Positions 46,135 through 60,402 are shown, numbered from the stretch's first letter. The stretch is DNA of 64,000 nucleotides from Sipunculus nudus (GCA_026874595.1 CM049317.1:44976401-45040400), one strand, 5' to 3'. Numbers and translations: made by a program. Notes: a model not told the origin generated them from the sequence alone.

Positions 46135-49100
46135 TTTGTTGGCACCGCAGGTGCCAGAGTATCCCCAGACATAGTACGCCCCCCCCTCCCTCCTTTAAGA
46201 ATAGGCCTCCATTTTTAGCAGCATATACTGACACTTGGCAAGCAATTATTGTTTCTTCAATCTATCAATCCACAATCTTTTTGAAGATATTGGTCCTGTG
46301 ACCTTGACCTTTTGGCACATCACAAGGCTATCCAAGATCTTCTGTCACCTTGATTTTGGGACCAATCCATGCAAACAATCTTGAGATATTTAAGAGTTTG
46401 TGTAATTTTCAGCAGAAATGGACCTATTCAAGGTCAAGGTCACTCTCTTAGCAAAGGTCATGACCCCATTATAAATAGGCTTCATCCTCTTACCTATATC
46501 TATACATATGTAAAGTTTGATAAAGATCCGTGAATTTTTTTTAGTTATCTTTTAAAGATGTGTCCTGTGACCTTGACCTTTGACCTCATGACCCCAAAAT
46601 CAATTGGTCTTGCTTTTTCAATGGGACATATATAAGTCAAGTTTGAAATCTATAGATCAACAAGTGACCCATGGGTCATGACGCTCAGCTGCCAAGTATG
46701 ACCTGTGACATCATGGACTGAGATTATCAACTTCCAGTCAAATTTTGAAGAACCAATTTGCCAATTTGTTGAAAATTTTCTATGACAACAGAAATATATA
46801 TCACCTATGTCTGGTTAAAACACAGTGAATTGATGGTCTGAGGAAAATGCATGATTGTTAAGCTATCAGGAACTATTCCAACAGCTTGCTTGAAACCTGT
46901 CAGTCTCAAAGGAACACCACAAAGGGCAAATATAAGATCAAAATATATAGCAAAAATCAAGGAAATACATGCAAGAATTATTGAGAAACAGGTGCTTCTG
47001 TATGAATTTTTATTCAATACAAGCCAACTGTACTGCACTTTTATAAATGATGGTAATATTTATTCAGAAATATTTGACCCAATCCTTTACAAGATTACTT
47101 AAATATACATCCAACTGCATTCACTTTAACTGTTCTTGAGATAATATGATCAAAAGGAATTAAAAGATGGTTGCCTGGTGGCCATATTGGACTTCTGACA
47201 AGTCTGAAATCAGACAACAAACATTCTCTAAATCGGACCAAACATTAAAGAAAAATTACTGAAACTGCACTGAAGAAAGAATTTCTAAGGTGGCTAACTG
47301 GCAGACATGATGGATTTCTGACAAGTATGACATTTGATATCTCACATTCTCCAATAAGAGACCAAACTTGGGGCAAATTATCCAGTAATGAATGCCCAAA
47401 ATAATTCAAAAGGCATGTCCAGGCCCTCATATCAGATTTATAGATATGCAATTGTAAAAAGTGTAAGTCCAATATTTTTTATTATCACTCTGCTTTTCAA
47501 TGGGGTCAGCAGGGTAGGTAAACTGCCAAACCTGAAAGAAAAGGAATGCAGAAAGCATGACTAAGAGTCTTGAAATAAAACAAAAAGCCATCCTAAATCA
47601 AGGTACACATCCACATATTATGAGAACAAACACTTGCTTTTATATGTGGTGATATATATAAAAATATTCAGATATCTAGGAAACTAAGTTTATTGCTAGG
47701 ATTCCATAAAATAAACTGCAAAATGTTCCCATCATCTTATAAATCAGTAGCTAAACCTTAATACTATACTCTCATAGTCTTAATGCCTGGCTGAAGCATT
47801 CTGACAACAGTGTTTTTGTTATGAAGTAACGAGGTACTTATCACTGAGCCTTATCACTTAATAGGCTGATACAAAAGGGAGTCATATGTCACCAGTGTCA
47901 CTCACAATTACAGCCACACAGGGAGATGTACCAGCTGGAGTGGGATGGTTATATATACAAGGAAATAGAGATGGTCTATAAAATAAGTAATTGTGAACAT
48001 CGCTGACCTATGACCTTGGCCTTTTGCCCATATATCAACTGGATTCTTTCCAAATGATGGGTAACTACTAACCACTTAAATCTGGTGTAATTACTTGGCA
48101 ACCAATGGGTGAATAACTTTGACCTGCAACCTTTAACCTGCTGACCAACTGACCCCAAAATCAATAAGTTATTTATTCAAGCAAAAAGACCCATAAATAT
48201 GAAGTTTGAGTCAAACTGAGTGATGAATAGATGTGGCATATGTGAAAGACTGAAGGTTTGGGTTGAACAGTTACACTTGAAATATGCTCACAAGCATTTA
48301 GAACAATTAAATATTGTGACCTTGACCTTTGACTTTTTGACCTCAACATCAATAGGCTTCTTCTCTTATTGGTAGGTAAGCCATATATGACAGATGGAAG
48401 GTACAGATTGAAAAGTTTGCCTGAAAATGACTCCACGCAAGAAGTGGGTGCTGTGAACTTGACCTTTGACCTCAAAATCAACAGGTCTTTTCCCCTGTTG
48501 GCAGTGAAGCGATATCAGTGCTGGAAGGTTTGGAATAAAAAGTCTAGCTTGAAATGTGTCCACAACCTTTTCAAAGAAGTGGATCCTGTGACCCTGACCT
48601 TTGACCTTGTGACCTCAAAATCTATAGGATTCTTCTCCAACTTAGTAAGTGAGCTATATGTGAAAAATCAAAGAATTGGGATGAAATGGTTGGCTTAAAA
48701 TGCATCCACAGGCTTTTCAAAGAAGAGGCTCCTGTGACCTTGACCTTTGACCTCAAAAAAATTATGGTTCTTCCCCTGTTGGTAGGTGAGCTGTATATGA
48801 AAGATGGAAGGTTTGGGATGAAAATTTTGTCTCAAAGAGTTATTTCTGGGGGGTGCAAACACACCCCATAACTTCGAGAATATAGGTCGCAGTGACCTAA
48901 TTTCAGGTTTGCGAGGAGATCTTTTTATAACCTCTAAGACTGCATTGGGTTCATGGCCCTATCCCCCACGGTTACCATTTGTGCCCTGCTAACGGACGGA
49001 CGGCCTGCCGGACAGACAGACGGAAGGACGACAGACAAAGACCCATCGCTATAGCCCAGCATGACTGAAAGTCAGCTGAGCTAAAAACAGCAGGAATTAT

Positions 49101-50880
49101 CATCCAGAAACTAATTTTTTGACAGATGGCTCCTGTGGCCTTGACCTTTGACCTTGTGACCCCAAAATTGATATTGATCATCCACTTTTATATATAAATC
49201 AATAGAGGTCTAGATTTATTGATGGGCCATATATAAGTCAGGTTTGAAATCCATATATTAATCCAAGCTTGAATTATCATCTCGGGAAGTAATTTTTGGA
49301 CAGATGGCTCCTGTGACCTTCACCTTTGACCTTGTGACCTCACAATTGACAGGCGTCTTCCTCTATTGGCAGGGGAACTGTATGTGCAAGATGAAATATC
49401 TGAGATGAAATGTTTGGCTGAAAATGCATCCACAATCTTTTTAAAGATGTGTCCTGTGATCTTGACCTTTGACCTCATGACCCAAAAAACAATTTGGGTC
49501 TTGCTTTTTCAGTGGGACATATACAAGTCAAGTTTGAAATCCATACATCAATAAAAGCAGGAATTATCATTCAGAAACTAATTTTGGACAGATGGCTCCT
49601 GTGACCTTCACCTTTGACCTTGTGACCTCAAAATTGATAGGGGTCTTCCACTCTTGGCAGGTGAACTATATGTGCTTGATGAAAGATCTGAGATGAAAAG
49701 TTTTGCTGAAAATGCATCCACAATCTTTTTAAAGATGTGTCCTGTGACCTTCACCTTTGACCTCATGACCCCAAAATCAATTCGGGTCTTGCTTTTCCAA
49801 TGGGTCATATACAAGTCAAGTTTGAAATCCATACATCAATAAAAGCAGGAATTATCATCCAGAAACTAATTTTTAGACAGATGGCTCCTGTGACCTTCAC
49901 TTTTGACCTCAAAATTGATAGGGGTCTTCCTTTATTGGAAGATGAACTATATGTGCAAGATGAAAGGTCTGAGATGAAATGTTTGGCTGAAAATGCATCC
50001 ACAATCTTTTTAAAGATGTGTCCTGTGACCTTGACCTTTGACCTCATGACCCCAAAATCAATTGTAGTCTTGCTTTTTCAATGGGACATATATAAGTCAA
50101 GTTTGAAATCAATACATCAATAAAAGCAGGAATTATCATCCAGAAACTAATTTTTTGACAGATAGCTCCTGTGGCCTTGACCTTTGACCTTGTGACCCCA
50201 AAACTAATATGGATCATCCACTATTGGCAAGTGAGCTATATATTCAAGATGGAAGACCTGGGATGAATGTTTGGCTTAAAATGCATCCACAGTATCTTTT
50301 AAGATGCGAGTCCAGTGACCTTGACCTTTGACCTCATGACCCTAGAACCTATAGGGTTCTTACTTTAGTGGTGGGCCATACATAAGTCACGTTTGAAATC
50401 CATATGGCTATCAACACTGGAGATATCATAAGAGGTGTGTAATTTTCACCAAATATGGACACATTAAAGGTCAAGGCCACTCTCATGGTAAAGGTCATGA
50501 CCCAAATGTAAATAGACCTCATCCCATAACCCATCTCTCTACATGTGCATAATATGAAAGAAATCTGTCCATTAGTTTTTGACTTATAATGCTTACAGTA
50601 CTGTCAAGTGGCAATTATGGGGGTATTAAAAGGCGTAAAAACAAGAAAAGGATAATAGGTGGCGCCACCAGTTTCCAGTATATCACAAGGCTATCCAAGA
50701 TCTTCGGTCACCTTGATTTTGGGACCAGTCCATGCAAGCTTAATTGAGATATTTAAGAATTTGTGTCATTTTCAGCAAAAATGGACCTATTCAAGGTCAA
50801 GGTCACTCTCCTAGCATAGGTCATGACCCCATTTTAAATAGGCTTCGTCTCCTTACCTAAATCTATACAAATGTAAAGTT
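46135..50880. repeat. Host repeat with about 290-bp tandem units rich in TGACCTTTGACC
   Basis: Outside the nested element (46660-49087), units of about 285-300 bp follow one another at roughly 49.15-50.60 kb. Each has GAATTATCATCCAGAAACTA, ATGGCTCCTGTGACCTT, TGACCTTTGACC or CACCTTTGACC, TGAAAATGCATCCACAATCT and AGTCAAGTTTGAAATC. A related piece lies at 46.28-46.66 kb. The far ends are unclear. There is one GGTGGCGCCACC at 50658. Open frames in this stretch (for example 48369-50123) follow the tandem unit and are not genes. Confidence 0.6.
46660..49087 (-). mobile_element. HINE-like element nested in a TGACC-rich repeat
   Basis: The left end CAAGTGACCCATGGGTCATG then ACGCTCAGCTG is at 46660 and the right end GTCAGCTGAGCTAAAAAC is at 49070-49087, after CTAACGGACGGACGG. 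The host repeat reads ..GAAATCTATAGATCAA / AGCAGGAATTATCATCCAG.. across the insertion, the same sentence found uninterrupted at 49.54, 49.83 and 50.11 kb (CATCAATAAAAGCAGGAATT). The body holds plain AT-rich sequence (46.7-47.98 kb) and then TGACCTTTGACC units (48.0-48.8 kb). Confidence 0.55.
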
Positions 50881-51403
50881 TGAAAAAGTACTTGATACAG
50901 AGCTTGGGTAACCTGAAAGAAATATTATATGTGGAATTTTCATCACTAAGTCGCATTAAATGGGCATTTCCCATTCAGTTTTCACCTGAGAAAGCCAGTA
51001 TCATTTAATGTAATTTCACGATGGTACTCCTGCACTCACAAATACTGTTTCAAACAGTGAATTCTGCACATTCACGTCCGTTTTCTGCGATCACAGAAAA
51101 TCTTGGGCTCTGCAGATTGTGTTGTGATGTGATGGATATTTCCTAACAGAAAGACATAATGTGTTCTGGTGTGATTGTTATTCTTCCCACAAGAAGTTGT
51201 GTTGTGATGGATATTCTTTAAAAAAGAAAAACAATGGAACGTGGGGAACCTGGAAAGGAATGTGTAAACTGATATCCATGTTATGACAAACTTGTTGTGG
51301 GTGGTTGTGTGATGTATCTTCATCTCAATATAAAGGCATCTTTGCATGTCTGAAGTTCTTTTATATTAAGCACTACCACAAGAACACCAACGTTTATACT
51401 CAC
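50881..51403 (-). other. Intron 2, part next to e2
   Basis: Contains loosely repeated GTTGTGATG(TGATG)GATATT(T/C) segments at about 51.12 and 51.20 kb and GTTGTGGGTGGTTGTGTGAT near 51.29 kb; no array at the e2 donor. Confidence 0.5.
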
Positions 51404-51516
51404 AGAAGGTGGCCCGCTGGCATCGGAGTCTTGACTTTGTTGGCATGGTAACCTGTCCAGGCATGGCTCCTCAGGACTCTCAGATTCTGGCGTGGGGCCG
51501 GGACTCTCTACAGATA
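51404..51516 (-). CDS. R3HDM1/2-like: e2: Pro/Glu/Ser-rich N-terminal exon
   Basis: Acceptor TTCATACAG before 51516 and donor TTCT|GTGAGT at 51403; 113 bases, entering in phase 1 and leaving in phase 0, which fits e1 and e3 exactly. It encodes about 38 residues, with SVESPGPTPESESPEEP followed by CLDRLPCQQSQDSDASGPPS. This is low-complexity and probably disordered. No domain is recognised, so the call rests on splice signals, phase and position between e1 and e3. An overlapping plus-strand open frame at 51409-51594 looks like a shadow. Confidence 0.75.
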
Positions 51517-51897
51517 CTGTATGAACAACACATCAAAACTGTCTATATAATTTCAGTACATTCATGCATGTACATATTGGTAGAGTTTACCTGAAATGCC
51601 TCACTTGAACATGTTAGGCTTGATTGACAATATACAGATCAACTTGCCACTTCCCCCAATTTTCTGTTCTCAAATACATGGAATGTGTTCACTTTCTTAA
51701 CACTGAAACCATGTGATAAGATGTCTGGGAGTGGGTTTGGATTAGGTGTAATGTCAACCAACTGATACATCCCTGGGATAAGCGCAAAGATGCTTTAGCC
51801 AAGATTCACAGCCAATCAGAGATTCATAGTACATTAAACACCTGCCCATTCATTTTAATTCATGTTAATGAAAATCATGATTCCTATACTGACATCC

Positions 51898-51981
<84 letters not shown>

Positions 51982-53928
51982 TGAAAAGTTCACATGGCTT
52001 ACACTCTTCCATGCGTAAATAAGAATGCTGGATGAGCTTGGTACAAAAGTATTAGGCTCACAGTTTGATGATCAGATTTTCATGACCTTTTTTTCATGAC
52101 CTTAACAAAAATTCATAAGCTTTACATGTTATTCTGCACAGAATGTGGTTGCCAAGATTCATTAAATTATTAACAATTTACCAACAGAAAGACAGCATGG
52201 ATGAGCGACATATTTGACAACCTGCAAATAAAATTTCATGACTTTTTAGAATTTTGAAATTCATGACTTTTTCAGGGTGTGTCTAGCAGAGACAATGTTG
52301 TCAAAACATTAACCTGGTTGATTCTTTCAGATCAAAGCAGCAGTGGTTAAATTTCTAGGCTAAGTTAAGATCATTTTCATAGGAACCTTGGGAATTCTTT
52401 TATTGCTCCTAAGGGGGAAAACATCTATTGAAACTTCTGTTCACCAGCCAGTATTTTGGGGTGGTAGAACACCTGCAGAACTGCAGCAGTAGTTAATAGT
52501 ATGATAAAGCAGAGTTGGAGGAAACATTAATATGTTTTGTAAAACCACAATACTGAAAACCTTGTAATAACTTATAACCTTATAATGCTGTGTTTATAAG
52601 CCACAGAAATGCACAATGGACCTACCGTCCTAATCCAATTTTCCATGCTAATTATTTGCGTTAAATATCGATGCTACATCATTGAACACATTTCTATAAA
52701 GCTCCAGGACACCCTACCGTAAAGTTGATACTTTTTAATTTATTTACGTGGGAATTTCTCATGAATATTAATGAAATGCTAATTAAGACTCTGTTGGCAA
52801 GCCGATTGGTTGAATTGAGTCAGCAAAGTGACACAAGGTTTGCCAACAAGTGCAATGTTTCAAATGACCGTGCCATGCTGTTATGACAATAACTGATATA
52901 AAACTTCCACAAAAGATTGGTATCTATCAAAATTATTATCATTTTGTACTTAAAATGTGAATATTTTTCATTCCCAAAGACAATTTCTGTGTTTATGATG
53001 CCTGTTATGAAGGTCAAGAGATGTCACCAATTTTAAAGATGGTGGCCGTCTGACTAGCTGCTTGATAGACCTCGTGCTTTGACAATTTTCAGAATACGTT
53101 TTTAACAGAATAAATATGAAAAGATGTTAAATAAAGCTTATTTACTAAAATTCAAGAATGTTTATTATGTCTTTAGATGAAAAAGACGTCTGACATCGTT
53201 TTGAAACTGTTAACAATCATGCATTTCCAGGGGGGATTCCCCCAAAAAACTCAACAGGCGACAAAAAGGGAAATACACACTTTACCGGGAGAACCAAAAC
53301 GATCTAAGTTGACAATACATAGGTTGAAATATATATAAATGTTAGATTTTACCATTCTGGTGGACTTCTGGCTATTTCCATGGGGTTTTATACATATCTG
53401 TTGGAAAAATCTGTGAATTTGCCTTTTTTTGTCACCTTTCTATGAAGTTTACCTGGTCTTAATTAGTTATTCATACCTGAACAGGTAGGCAATTGCAATT
53501 ATTTGAAATCAATATGAAATTTCATGTCAATTATAAAAGTTTTACTTTTATAAATTTCTTCGAACAAATCGAATAATGGTTTTGTCTAATTTATTTCAGA
53601 ACTCCCCACCTATAATTACTTAAATAACCTTATTCAAATTTCATTAACCTGTTTGACCTAGATCTTCCAATGTTCCGTGACAATACACCAAGTACCGGCG
53701 GATGATAATTCCCTTATTGGTCCTAAATTCTACAATGTCTTCACTGGGATACACTACAGACATTCATGTACACATATGCTAAAACAACATAGACACTTTA
53801 CTTATCTGAATTTACCTGATTTACCTGGTTTTATTAATAGATATATGTGAAATTTATGATTGGTTAAGTCATTAACCTCTTGCTTGGTATCTCTGTAAAA
53901 TGTGTTAAAAATTTCACAAGGAGCCAAC
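51517..53928 (-). other. Intron 1, left part
   Basis: Contains the TA microsatellite; the rest is AT-rich unique sequence with no exon recognised. Confidence 0.6.
51901..51980. repeat. (TA)40 microsatellite
   Basis: Eighty bases of uninterrupted TA in intron 1, likely polymorphic in length and prone to assembly error. Confidence 0.97.
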
Positions 53929-55879
53929 AACAAGGGACCTATGGGTCACCGTGCTCAGCTGTTATATATGTTAAAAAAATATGAATTTAAAATGAGGCAC
54001 ATGCTGGTTTTGTGTGGTAATAAATATAAGCTGTATTATGAGTTGTAGTTGTTTAGCTTATGTATGATTTTGATAGTATCTTTGGAGATAGGGAAGAGGA
54101 TTGATTTCATTTATTTTATTAATAAATGGAGTGCTATTGTCACACAGATTTTGACTTGGCCATATAAGCAGCACATATAATATAAGTTTAACTATTTATT
54201 AAAATTTAAAAACAAATATTGTGCCAAAATATTTTTTATTTAAAAAAATGATAAGAAAATCAAATGATTTTTTAAAAATGAAATATAACTGAAATGATTA
54301 TTAAAATAATATTATAGAATATATTCATGAATGCATTCATGAATACATTTCGAAAGTATCTGCACTGGTATTCAAATACTTTCATTTTTACCTAAATTCC
54401 CATTCTTATGCAAGAAATTTTTTAATGCAGTACATATTCATATTCATATTCAAATACATTTGCAAAGCATTCGCACCATGTCTGGTATTTATTCAGTTTT
54501 TGCCAAACAATGATGCTGAGAATCCAGAATATACAAAATTCACAAATTTAAATAATGATCATAAGTACCTGGTTTTATGGCTTTTATTTATATTTAAAAA
54601 AAATAAATGTAATATATTCACTTTGGACTACTTTCACACCAATCTACACACTAGACACAGTAGGAATCTAGATTAATATTACCAACCGCATCTTTGTCTA
54701 TCATTAATTTCCTTCATATGATCCCTAATGATTAGTAATGAATAATATGATTTACTTTTTTATCATTAAAATTGAACTGAAAAATACCATAGGTGACTGC
54801 ATGGTGTTATTTGGAATATGTGACATTCTATCCATCAATACAAGATTCTTATATCATCAGTAACTGCAAGTTAATTTCCTGTTATTATACACTAACAAAT
54901 TCCTTTTCTATTTTTCTTTAATTTGTTATTAAAAACCAATAAAAATTTATTAATTTATTGTTTATTGTTATGTTGTTGGTCAAAACTACTAGATGAGTTG
55001 GGTTGAACACCTGGATCAACTGTGGCTGTCCATAAGCTGCCTGGCTGCCCAAGTGTATGTTTCGCCTCAAGCATGCATAATTTGCTGAAAGTTCAACAAG
55101 GTCAACATACAGGTGACTCAAGAGGGGCTGGAGAGAGCCAAGGTCTGACATGGTATCATAAAAACATTAATAAAAGCTACAATTTTTGGCCAGTTTCTGT
55201 CAGCTTTCTAAACTACAAAGCTGAAATCCTTATGTGTGCATGATATGAAAATTATATCAACAGTGCTCACAGGAAACAAACGTGCCATGGTCAAAGTTGG
55301 GCAAAATTTAAGGTACTAATTTTATATTTATACTAATAACTTATAAAATTTGAAAAATTCAGAACTAATTTTGGGTATTTAATTGAATCTTGATTAAATA
55401 ATGTTACATCCCTGACAAAAAAATCTCTAGCTTCAGCAATCCCCTTGTTAAGGGAGTAAATATATTTCTTGATTTTTTACAAAGTGCATTATGTTTTGGC
55501 CCGTAACTTAAAACAATTACGCAATACTGACATCATTTTTGGCATGTGCATAGAGAACGTATAGAAAAATATGTATATTATATTTGATTTTTTTTATAAG
55601 TTTTTCATTAATATCTCGAAGGAATTAAGTCCTAGTGACCAAATTCTTGGCATGGTAGGGGATTTTGGAAACATCTAATTGTATACCAAATTTTAGGAAC
55701 TGAGAGCTGAAGCTGGGGAGCTGATTTCTTGCCAGATGTAAACAATATAATACATGGTGCTTGAAAACTTGAATAAAATCTACAGTTTTTGATCAAATGG
55801 TTTCAAATTTTTTGGTGTTAACAGACAAAATGCTAACAAAAACATGCTGTGAAAATTAAATCCAAAGTACTTTCAGAAA

Positions 55880-58800
55880 ACAAGGGACCTATGGGTCACT
55901 GTGCTCAGCTGACATTAACCTTGAAGGTGAAAATCTAAAATAATATCTAATGGAGATAAAGTGTAAGAGGAAGAGGTAATAAAGGCCATGGTTGGTTCAT
56001 ATGATTGGTTTGTATTGATGAGCAAGAAATTGTTGCAAAAAATATTTTGTGACCTGACCATGTGTTTCCTAATGTTGAAACTAAAGCATGTGAGCAGTTT
56101 GTGAAAAAATGATCTGTACTTTTACCATGATCATTAGTTGGTTTTTCGATTAACTGTTGACATTTCAGTAGTTTACACATTTGTTCAATTGAATCTATTT
56201 TTTTGCATAATATATATTATTGAATATATATGTATTTTATTTATGAAATGTATACAGTTGAAATATAGCTAATTAACAACATAAAACAGGGCAAACAAAG
56301 CCTGATCTCAAATTCTGCTGAGGCAGGAAAATAATGAAGAAATGTTTGTATTAAATCCTGATTTTTTTATCACATCAATTATTTTCTAATTTAAGTTTAT
56401 ATTTCTATACATTTCCAATTTAACATATATATCTGAATATAAAAGTTGATTCATAATTCTCAATTGCATCATCATAAATCTCAATCTTGTCAGATAACAC
56501 CACATCATGCATACAAATGTTTATTTATTTTTTACCACAAAAATATATCTTTTAAATCTGCAAAACAATAAATATCTAAAAATAATACTTGATTTAGATT
56601 TCACAATTTTTAATTGTGTCTTTATTTATCCATAATGTGCTTCATATTTTATAATAATTTATGCATACTGATGGGTTCCTTTATATTTGTTAAAATCATT
56701 TAAAAGAAAACTGATTTCTTAAAAATGCTACATTACACAACATTGCATCTTCTGGATTACACCTTGAATTATTTTTTCAAGGAAAGTTTTTGCATATCCG
56801 AGTGGAAACAGCATTACAATTAAGGAGATACAGTGAAAACAATAACAATTACTGCATAACACTTGGTAGGTTTGGTTTACAAGGGGGGGGGGGGAGATTG
56901 GGGTTGTGATATGAGAATAACTGTACACCTGTCACAGCAGGGGATCTCCCCCAGTGACTGTAACAAATCAGAAACCCTGGCATAGCTGACTTCCAGTGAC
57001 CTGGAGTGGGACCCTGCATCTGTAATCAAAGCAAGTGACTACAGAAAAACAAGGGACCTATGGGTCACGACGCTCAGCTGTTATATATGATAAAAAAATA
57101 TTATTTAGAAATGAGGCACATGCTGGTTTTGTGTGGTAATAAATATAAGCTGTATTATGAGTTGTTGTTGTTTAGCTTATGTATGATTTTGATAGTACCT
57201 TTGGAGACAGGGAAGAGGATTGATTTCATTTATTTTATTAACAAATGGAGTACTACTGTCACACAGATTTTGACTTGGCCATATAACTTATAAGCAGAAC
57301 ATATAATAGCAGAGTTTAACTATTTATTAAAAAAATTACAAATATTGTCCCAAATATAATTTTTATTAAAAATAATAAGAGAATCATATGATTTTCTAAA
57401 ATGAAATATAACTGATATGATTATTAAAATAATATTAAAGAATATATTCATGAATGCATTCATGAATACATTTTGAAAGTATTTGCACGAGTATTCATAT
57501 ACTTTCATTTTTACCTGAATTCCCATTCTTTATGCAAGAAATTTAATGGAGTACATAATCATATTCATATTTAAATACAATTACAAAGTATTCGCACCAT
57601 GTCTGGTATTTATTCAGTTTTCACCAAACAATGATGTTGAGAATCCAGAATATACAAAATTCACACATTTAAATAATGATCATAAGTACCTGGTTTTATG
57701 GCTTTTATTTATATTAAAAAATAACTGTAAAAAATTCATTTTGGACTTATTTCACATCAATGTACACACTAGACACAGGAGGAAACTAGATTAATATTAT
57801 CAACTGCATCTTTGTCTATCATTAATTTCCTTCATATAATCCCTAATGATTAGTAATGAATAATATGATTTACTTCATTATCATTAAAATTGAACTGAAA
57901 ATGCCATAGGTGACTGCATGGTGTTATTTGGAATATGTGACATTCTACCCGTCGATACAAGATTCTTATATCATCAGTAACTGCAAGTTAATTTCCTGTT
58001 ATTATAAACTAACAAATTCCTTTTCTATTTTTCTTTAATTTGTTATTAAAAACCAATAAAAATTTATTAATTTATTGTTTATTGTTATGTTGTTGGTTAA
58101 AACTACTAGATGAGTTGGGTTGGACACCTGGATCAACTGTGGCTGGCCATAAGCTGCCTGGATTCTCACCTCAAGCGTGCATAATTTGATGAAAGGTCAA
58201 CAAGGTCAACAAGGTCAACATACAGGTGACTCAAGAGGGGCTGGAGAGAGCCAAAGTCTGACAGGGTCTCATAAAAAACAATAATAAAAGCTACAATTTT
58301 TGGCCAGTTTCTGTAAGCTTTCTAAACTAAAAAGCTGAAATCCTTATGTGTGCATGATATGAAAATTATATCAACAGTGCTCACGGGAAACAAACGTGCC
58401 ATGGTCACAGTTGGGCAAAATTTAAGGTACTAATTTTATATTTATACTAATAACTTATAAAATATGAAAAATTCAGAACTACTTTTGGGTATTCAATTGA
58501 ATCTTGATTAAATAATGTTACATCCCTGACAAAAAAATCTCTAGCTTCAGCAATGTCCTTGTTAAGGGAGTAAATATATTTCTTGATTTTTTACAAAGTG
58601 CATTATGTTTGGGCCCATAACTTAAAACAATTATGCAATACTGACATCATTCTGGCATGTGCATAGCGAATGTATAGAAAAATATGTATATTATTTATGA
58701 TTAAAGTCAGATCAGTGGTTTTGATATTAGGCAGTCTTAAAGTGTAACAATGGGTTTTTAATGGAAAAATGAAGTTTTTCATTGATATCTCGAAGGAATT

Positions 58801-60402
58801 AAGTCCTAGTGACCAAATTCTTGGCATGGTAGGGGATTTTGGAGAAATCTAACTGTATCCCAAATTTAAGGAACTTATAGCTGAAGCTCGGGAGCTGAGC
58901 TCTAGCAAACTGCATAACACTAGCAATATGTGACATGGTGCTTGAAAACTTGAATAAAATCTACAGTTTTTGATCAACTGGTTTCAAATTTTTTGTGTTA
59001 ACAGTTGAAATGCTAACAAAAACATGCTGTGAAAATTAAATCCACAGCATTTACAGCAAAAAAACGTGCCATGGTCAAAGTTGGGCAAAATTTAAGGTAC
59101 CAATTTTTTATTTTTGCTAATATTTTAAAAAATTTAAAAGATTTTGATCTAATTTTGGGTATACAATTTTATTTTGATTAATAAAAGTAATATTACTGGA
59201 AAAAAGTGCTTAGCTTTAACAAGTTTTGTGTTAAGTGATAAAATTTCTTTCCTGATTATTTACAAAATGCATTATGTTTGGGCCCATAACTTTTTTAAAT
59301 TATATAATACAGACCTAATTTCTGGCATGTACATAGGAATTATATAGAGGATTATTTATAGGAAATATGAGGAAAAACAGATGAGTAGTTTTGATATTAG
59401 GCAGTCCTGAAGTGTGAATATAGGTTTTTAATAAAAAATTGAGGTTTTTCCTTAATTTCTCAAAGGAATGAAGTCGCAAAGACCCAGTTTTCGGCTTGGT
59501 AGGAGATCTTGGGGACATCTAACATTATGCTGAATTTTGGATTCCTAGGTCTTACGGTTTCAAAATGTGCCACATCTACGGACGGACGGACGGACGGACG
59601 GACGGACGGACGGACGGACAGACGGACGGACGACGGACAATGGACCACGACTATAGCTCAGATGACTTATAGTCAGCTGAGCTAAAAATCAATAACTAGC
59701 TTAATTTTCAAGCTTTTATTTCCAAATTTCAGATTTAGACAAACTAAATATTTATGTTTACATGCTGTGAAAATTAAATCAATGGTGCTTACAGGAAAAA
59801 AACGTGCCATGGTCAAAGTAGGGCAAAATTTAAGGTACTGATTTTTTTTTTATGCTAATAACTTAAAAAATTTACAAAATTCAGATCTAATTTTGGGTAA
59901 ACAATTGAATCTTAATTAAACATAAGTTATATACATGAAAAAATAGACTCTAGTTTCAAAATTTTTCATGTTAAGTGAGTTATTATTTTTCCTGATTTTT
60001 TACAAAGTCCAATATGTTTGGGCCCACAACTTAGAGAATTTATACTTTACAGACTTATTTCTGGCATGTACATAGGAACTATATAGAGGAATATTTATGG
60101 TAAATATGAGGAAAAACAGATGAGTGGTTTTGATATGAGGCAGTCCTGAAGTGTGAAAATAGGATTTTAATAAAAAATTGAGGTTTTTCCTTAATTTCTC
60201 AAAGGAACGAAGTTGCAAAGACCCAGTTTTTCGCTTGGTAGGAGATCTTGGGGACATCTAACATTATGCTGAATTTTGGATTCCTAGGTCTTACGGTTTC
60301 AAAACGTGCCACATCTACGGACGGACGGACGGACAGACGGACGGACGACGGACAATGGACCACGACTATAGCTCAGATGACTTATAGTCAGCTGAGCTAA
60401 AA
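55880..60402 (-). mobile_element. HINE-type element, different body (middle of the nest)
   Basis: The left end is ACAAGGGACCTATGGGTCAC then TGTGCTCAGCTG. The body (55.92-57.05 kb) is unlike copies 1-4, but the tail after 59.69 kb is shared, with GCTTACAGGAAAAAAACGTG near 59.8 kb and (ACGG)n near 60.32 kb. It ends CAGCTGAGCTAAAAA at 60402. The tail subfamily (ATAGACTCTAGTTTCAAA at 59944) is the same as the sequence at the left edge of the window. Interrupted at 57049-59688 by copy 4. Confidence 0.62.
57049..59688 (-). mobile_element. HINE/'pearl'-like element, copy 4 (innermost)
   Basis: About 2.64 kb, very close to copy 1 along its whole length with only scattered differences and the same order of boxes, so both moved recently. 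Left end ACAAGGGACCTATGGGTCAC, right end CAGCTGAGCTAAAAA. It carries the longest (ACGG)n run (about 59578-59631) and the 24-bp palindrome near 57.45 kb. Flanks AGAAAAA / TCAATAACT show insertion in an A-run. Confidence 0.75.

Noticed and set aside
48369-50123. Repeated frames of about 60-110 codons (MKCLAENASTIFLKMCPV..)
   Set aside because: They track the roughly 290-bp TGACC-rich repeat unit on both strands.
57060-57293. 77-codon frame starting at the HINE left end, shared by copies 1, 2 and 4
   Set aside because: Differences between copies 1 and 2 are mostly amino-acid-changing, and copy 3 has an early stop, so shared descent explains it better than a conserved protein.
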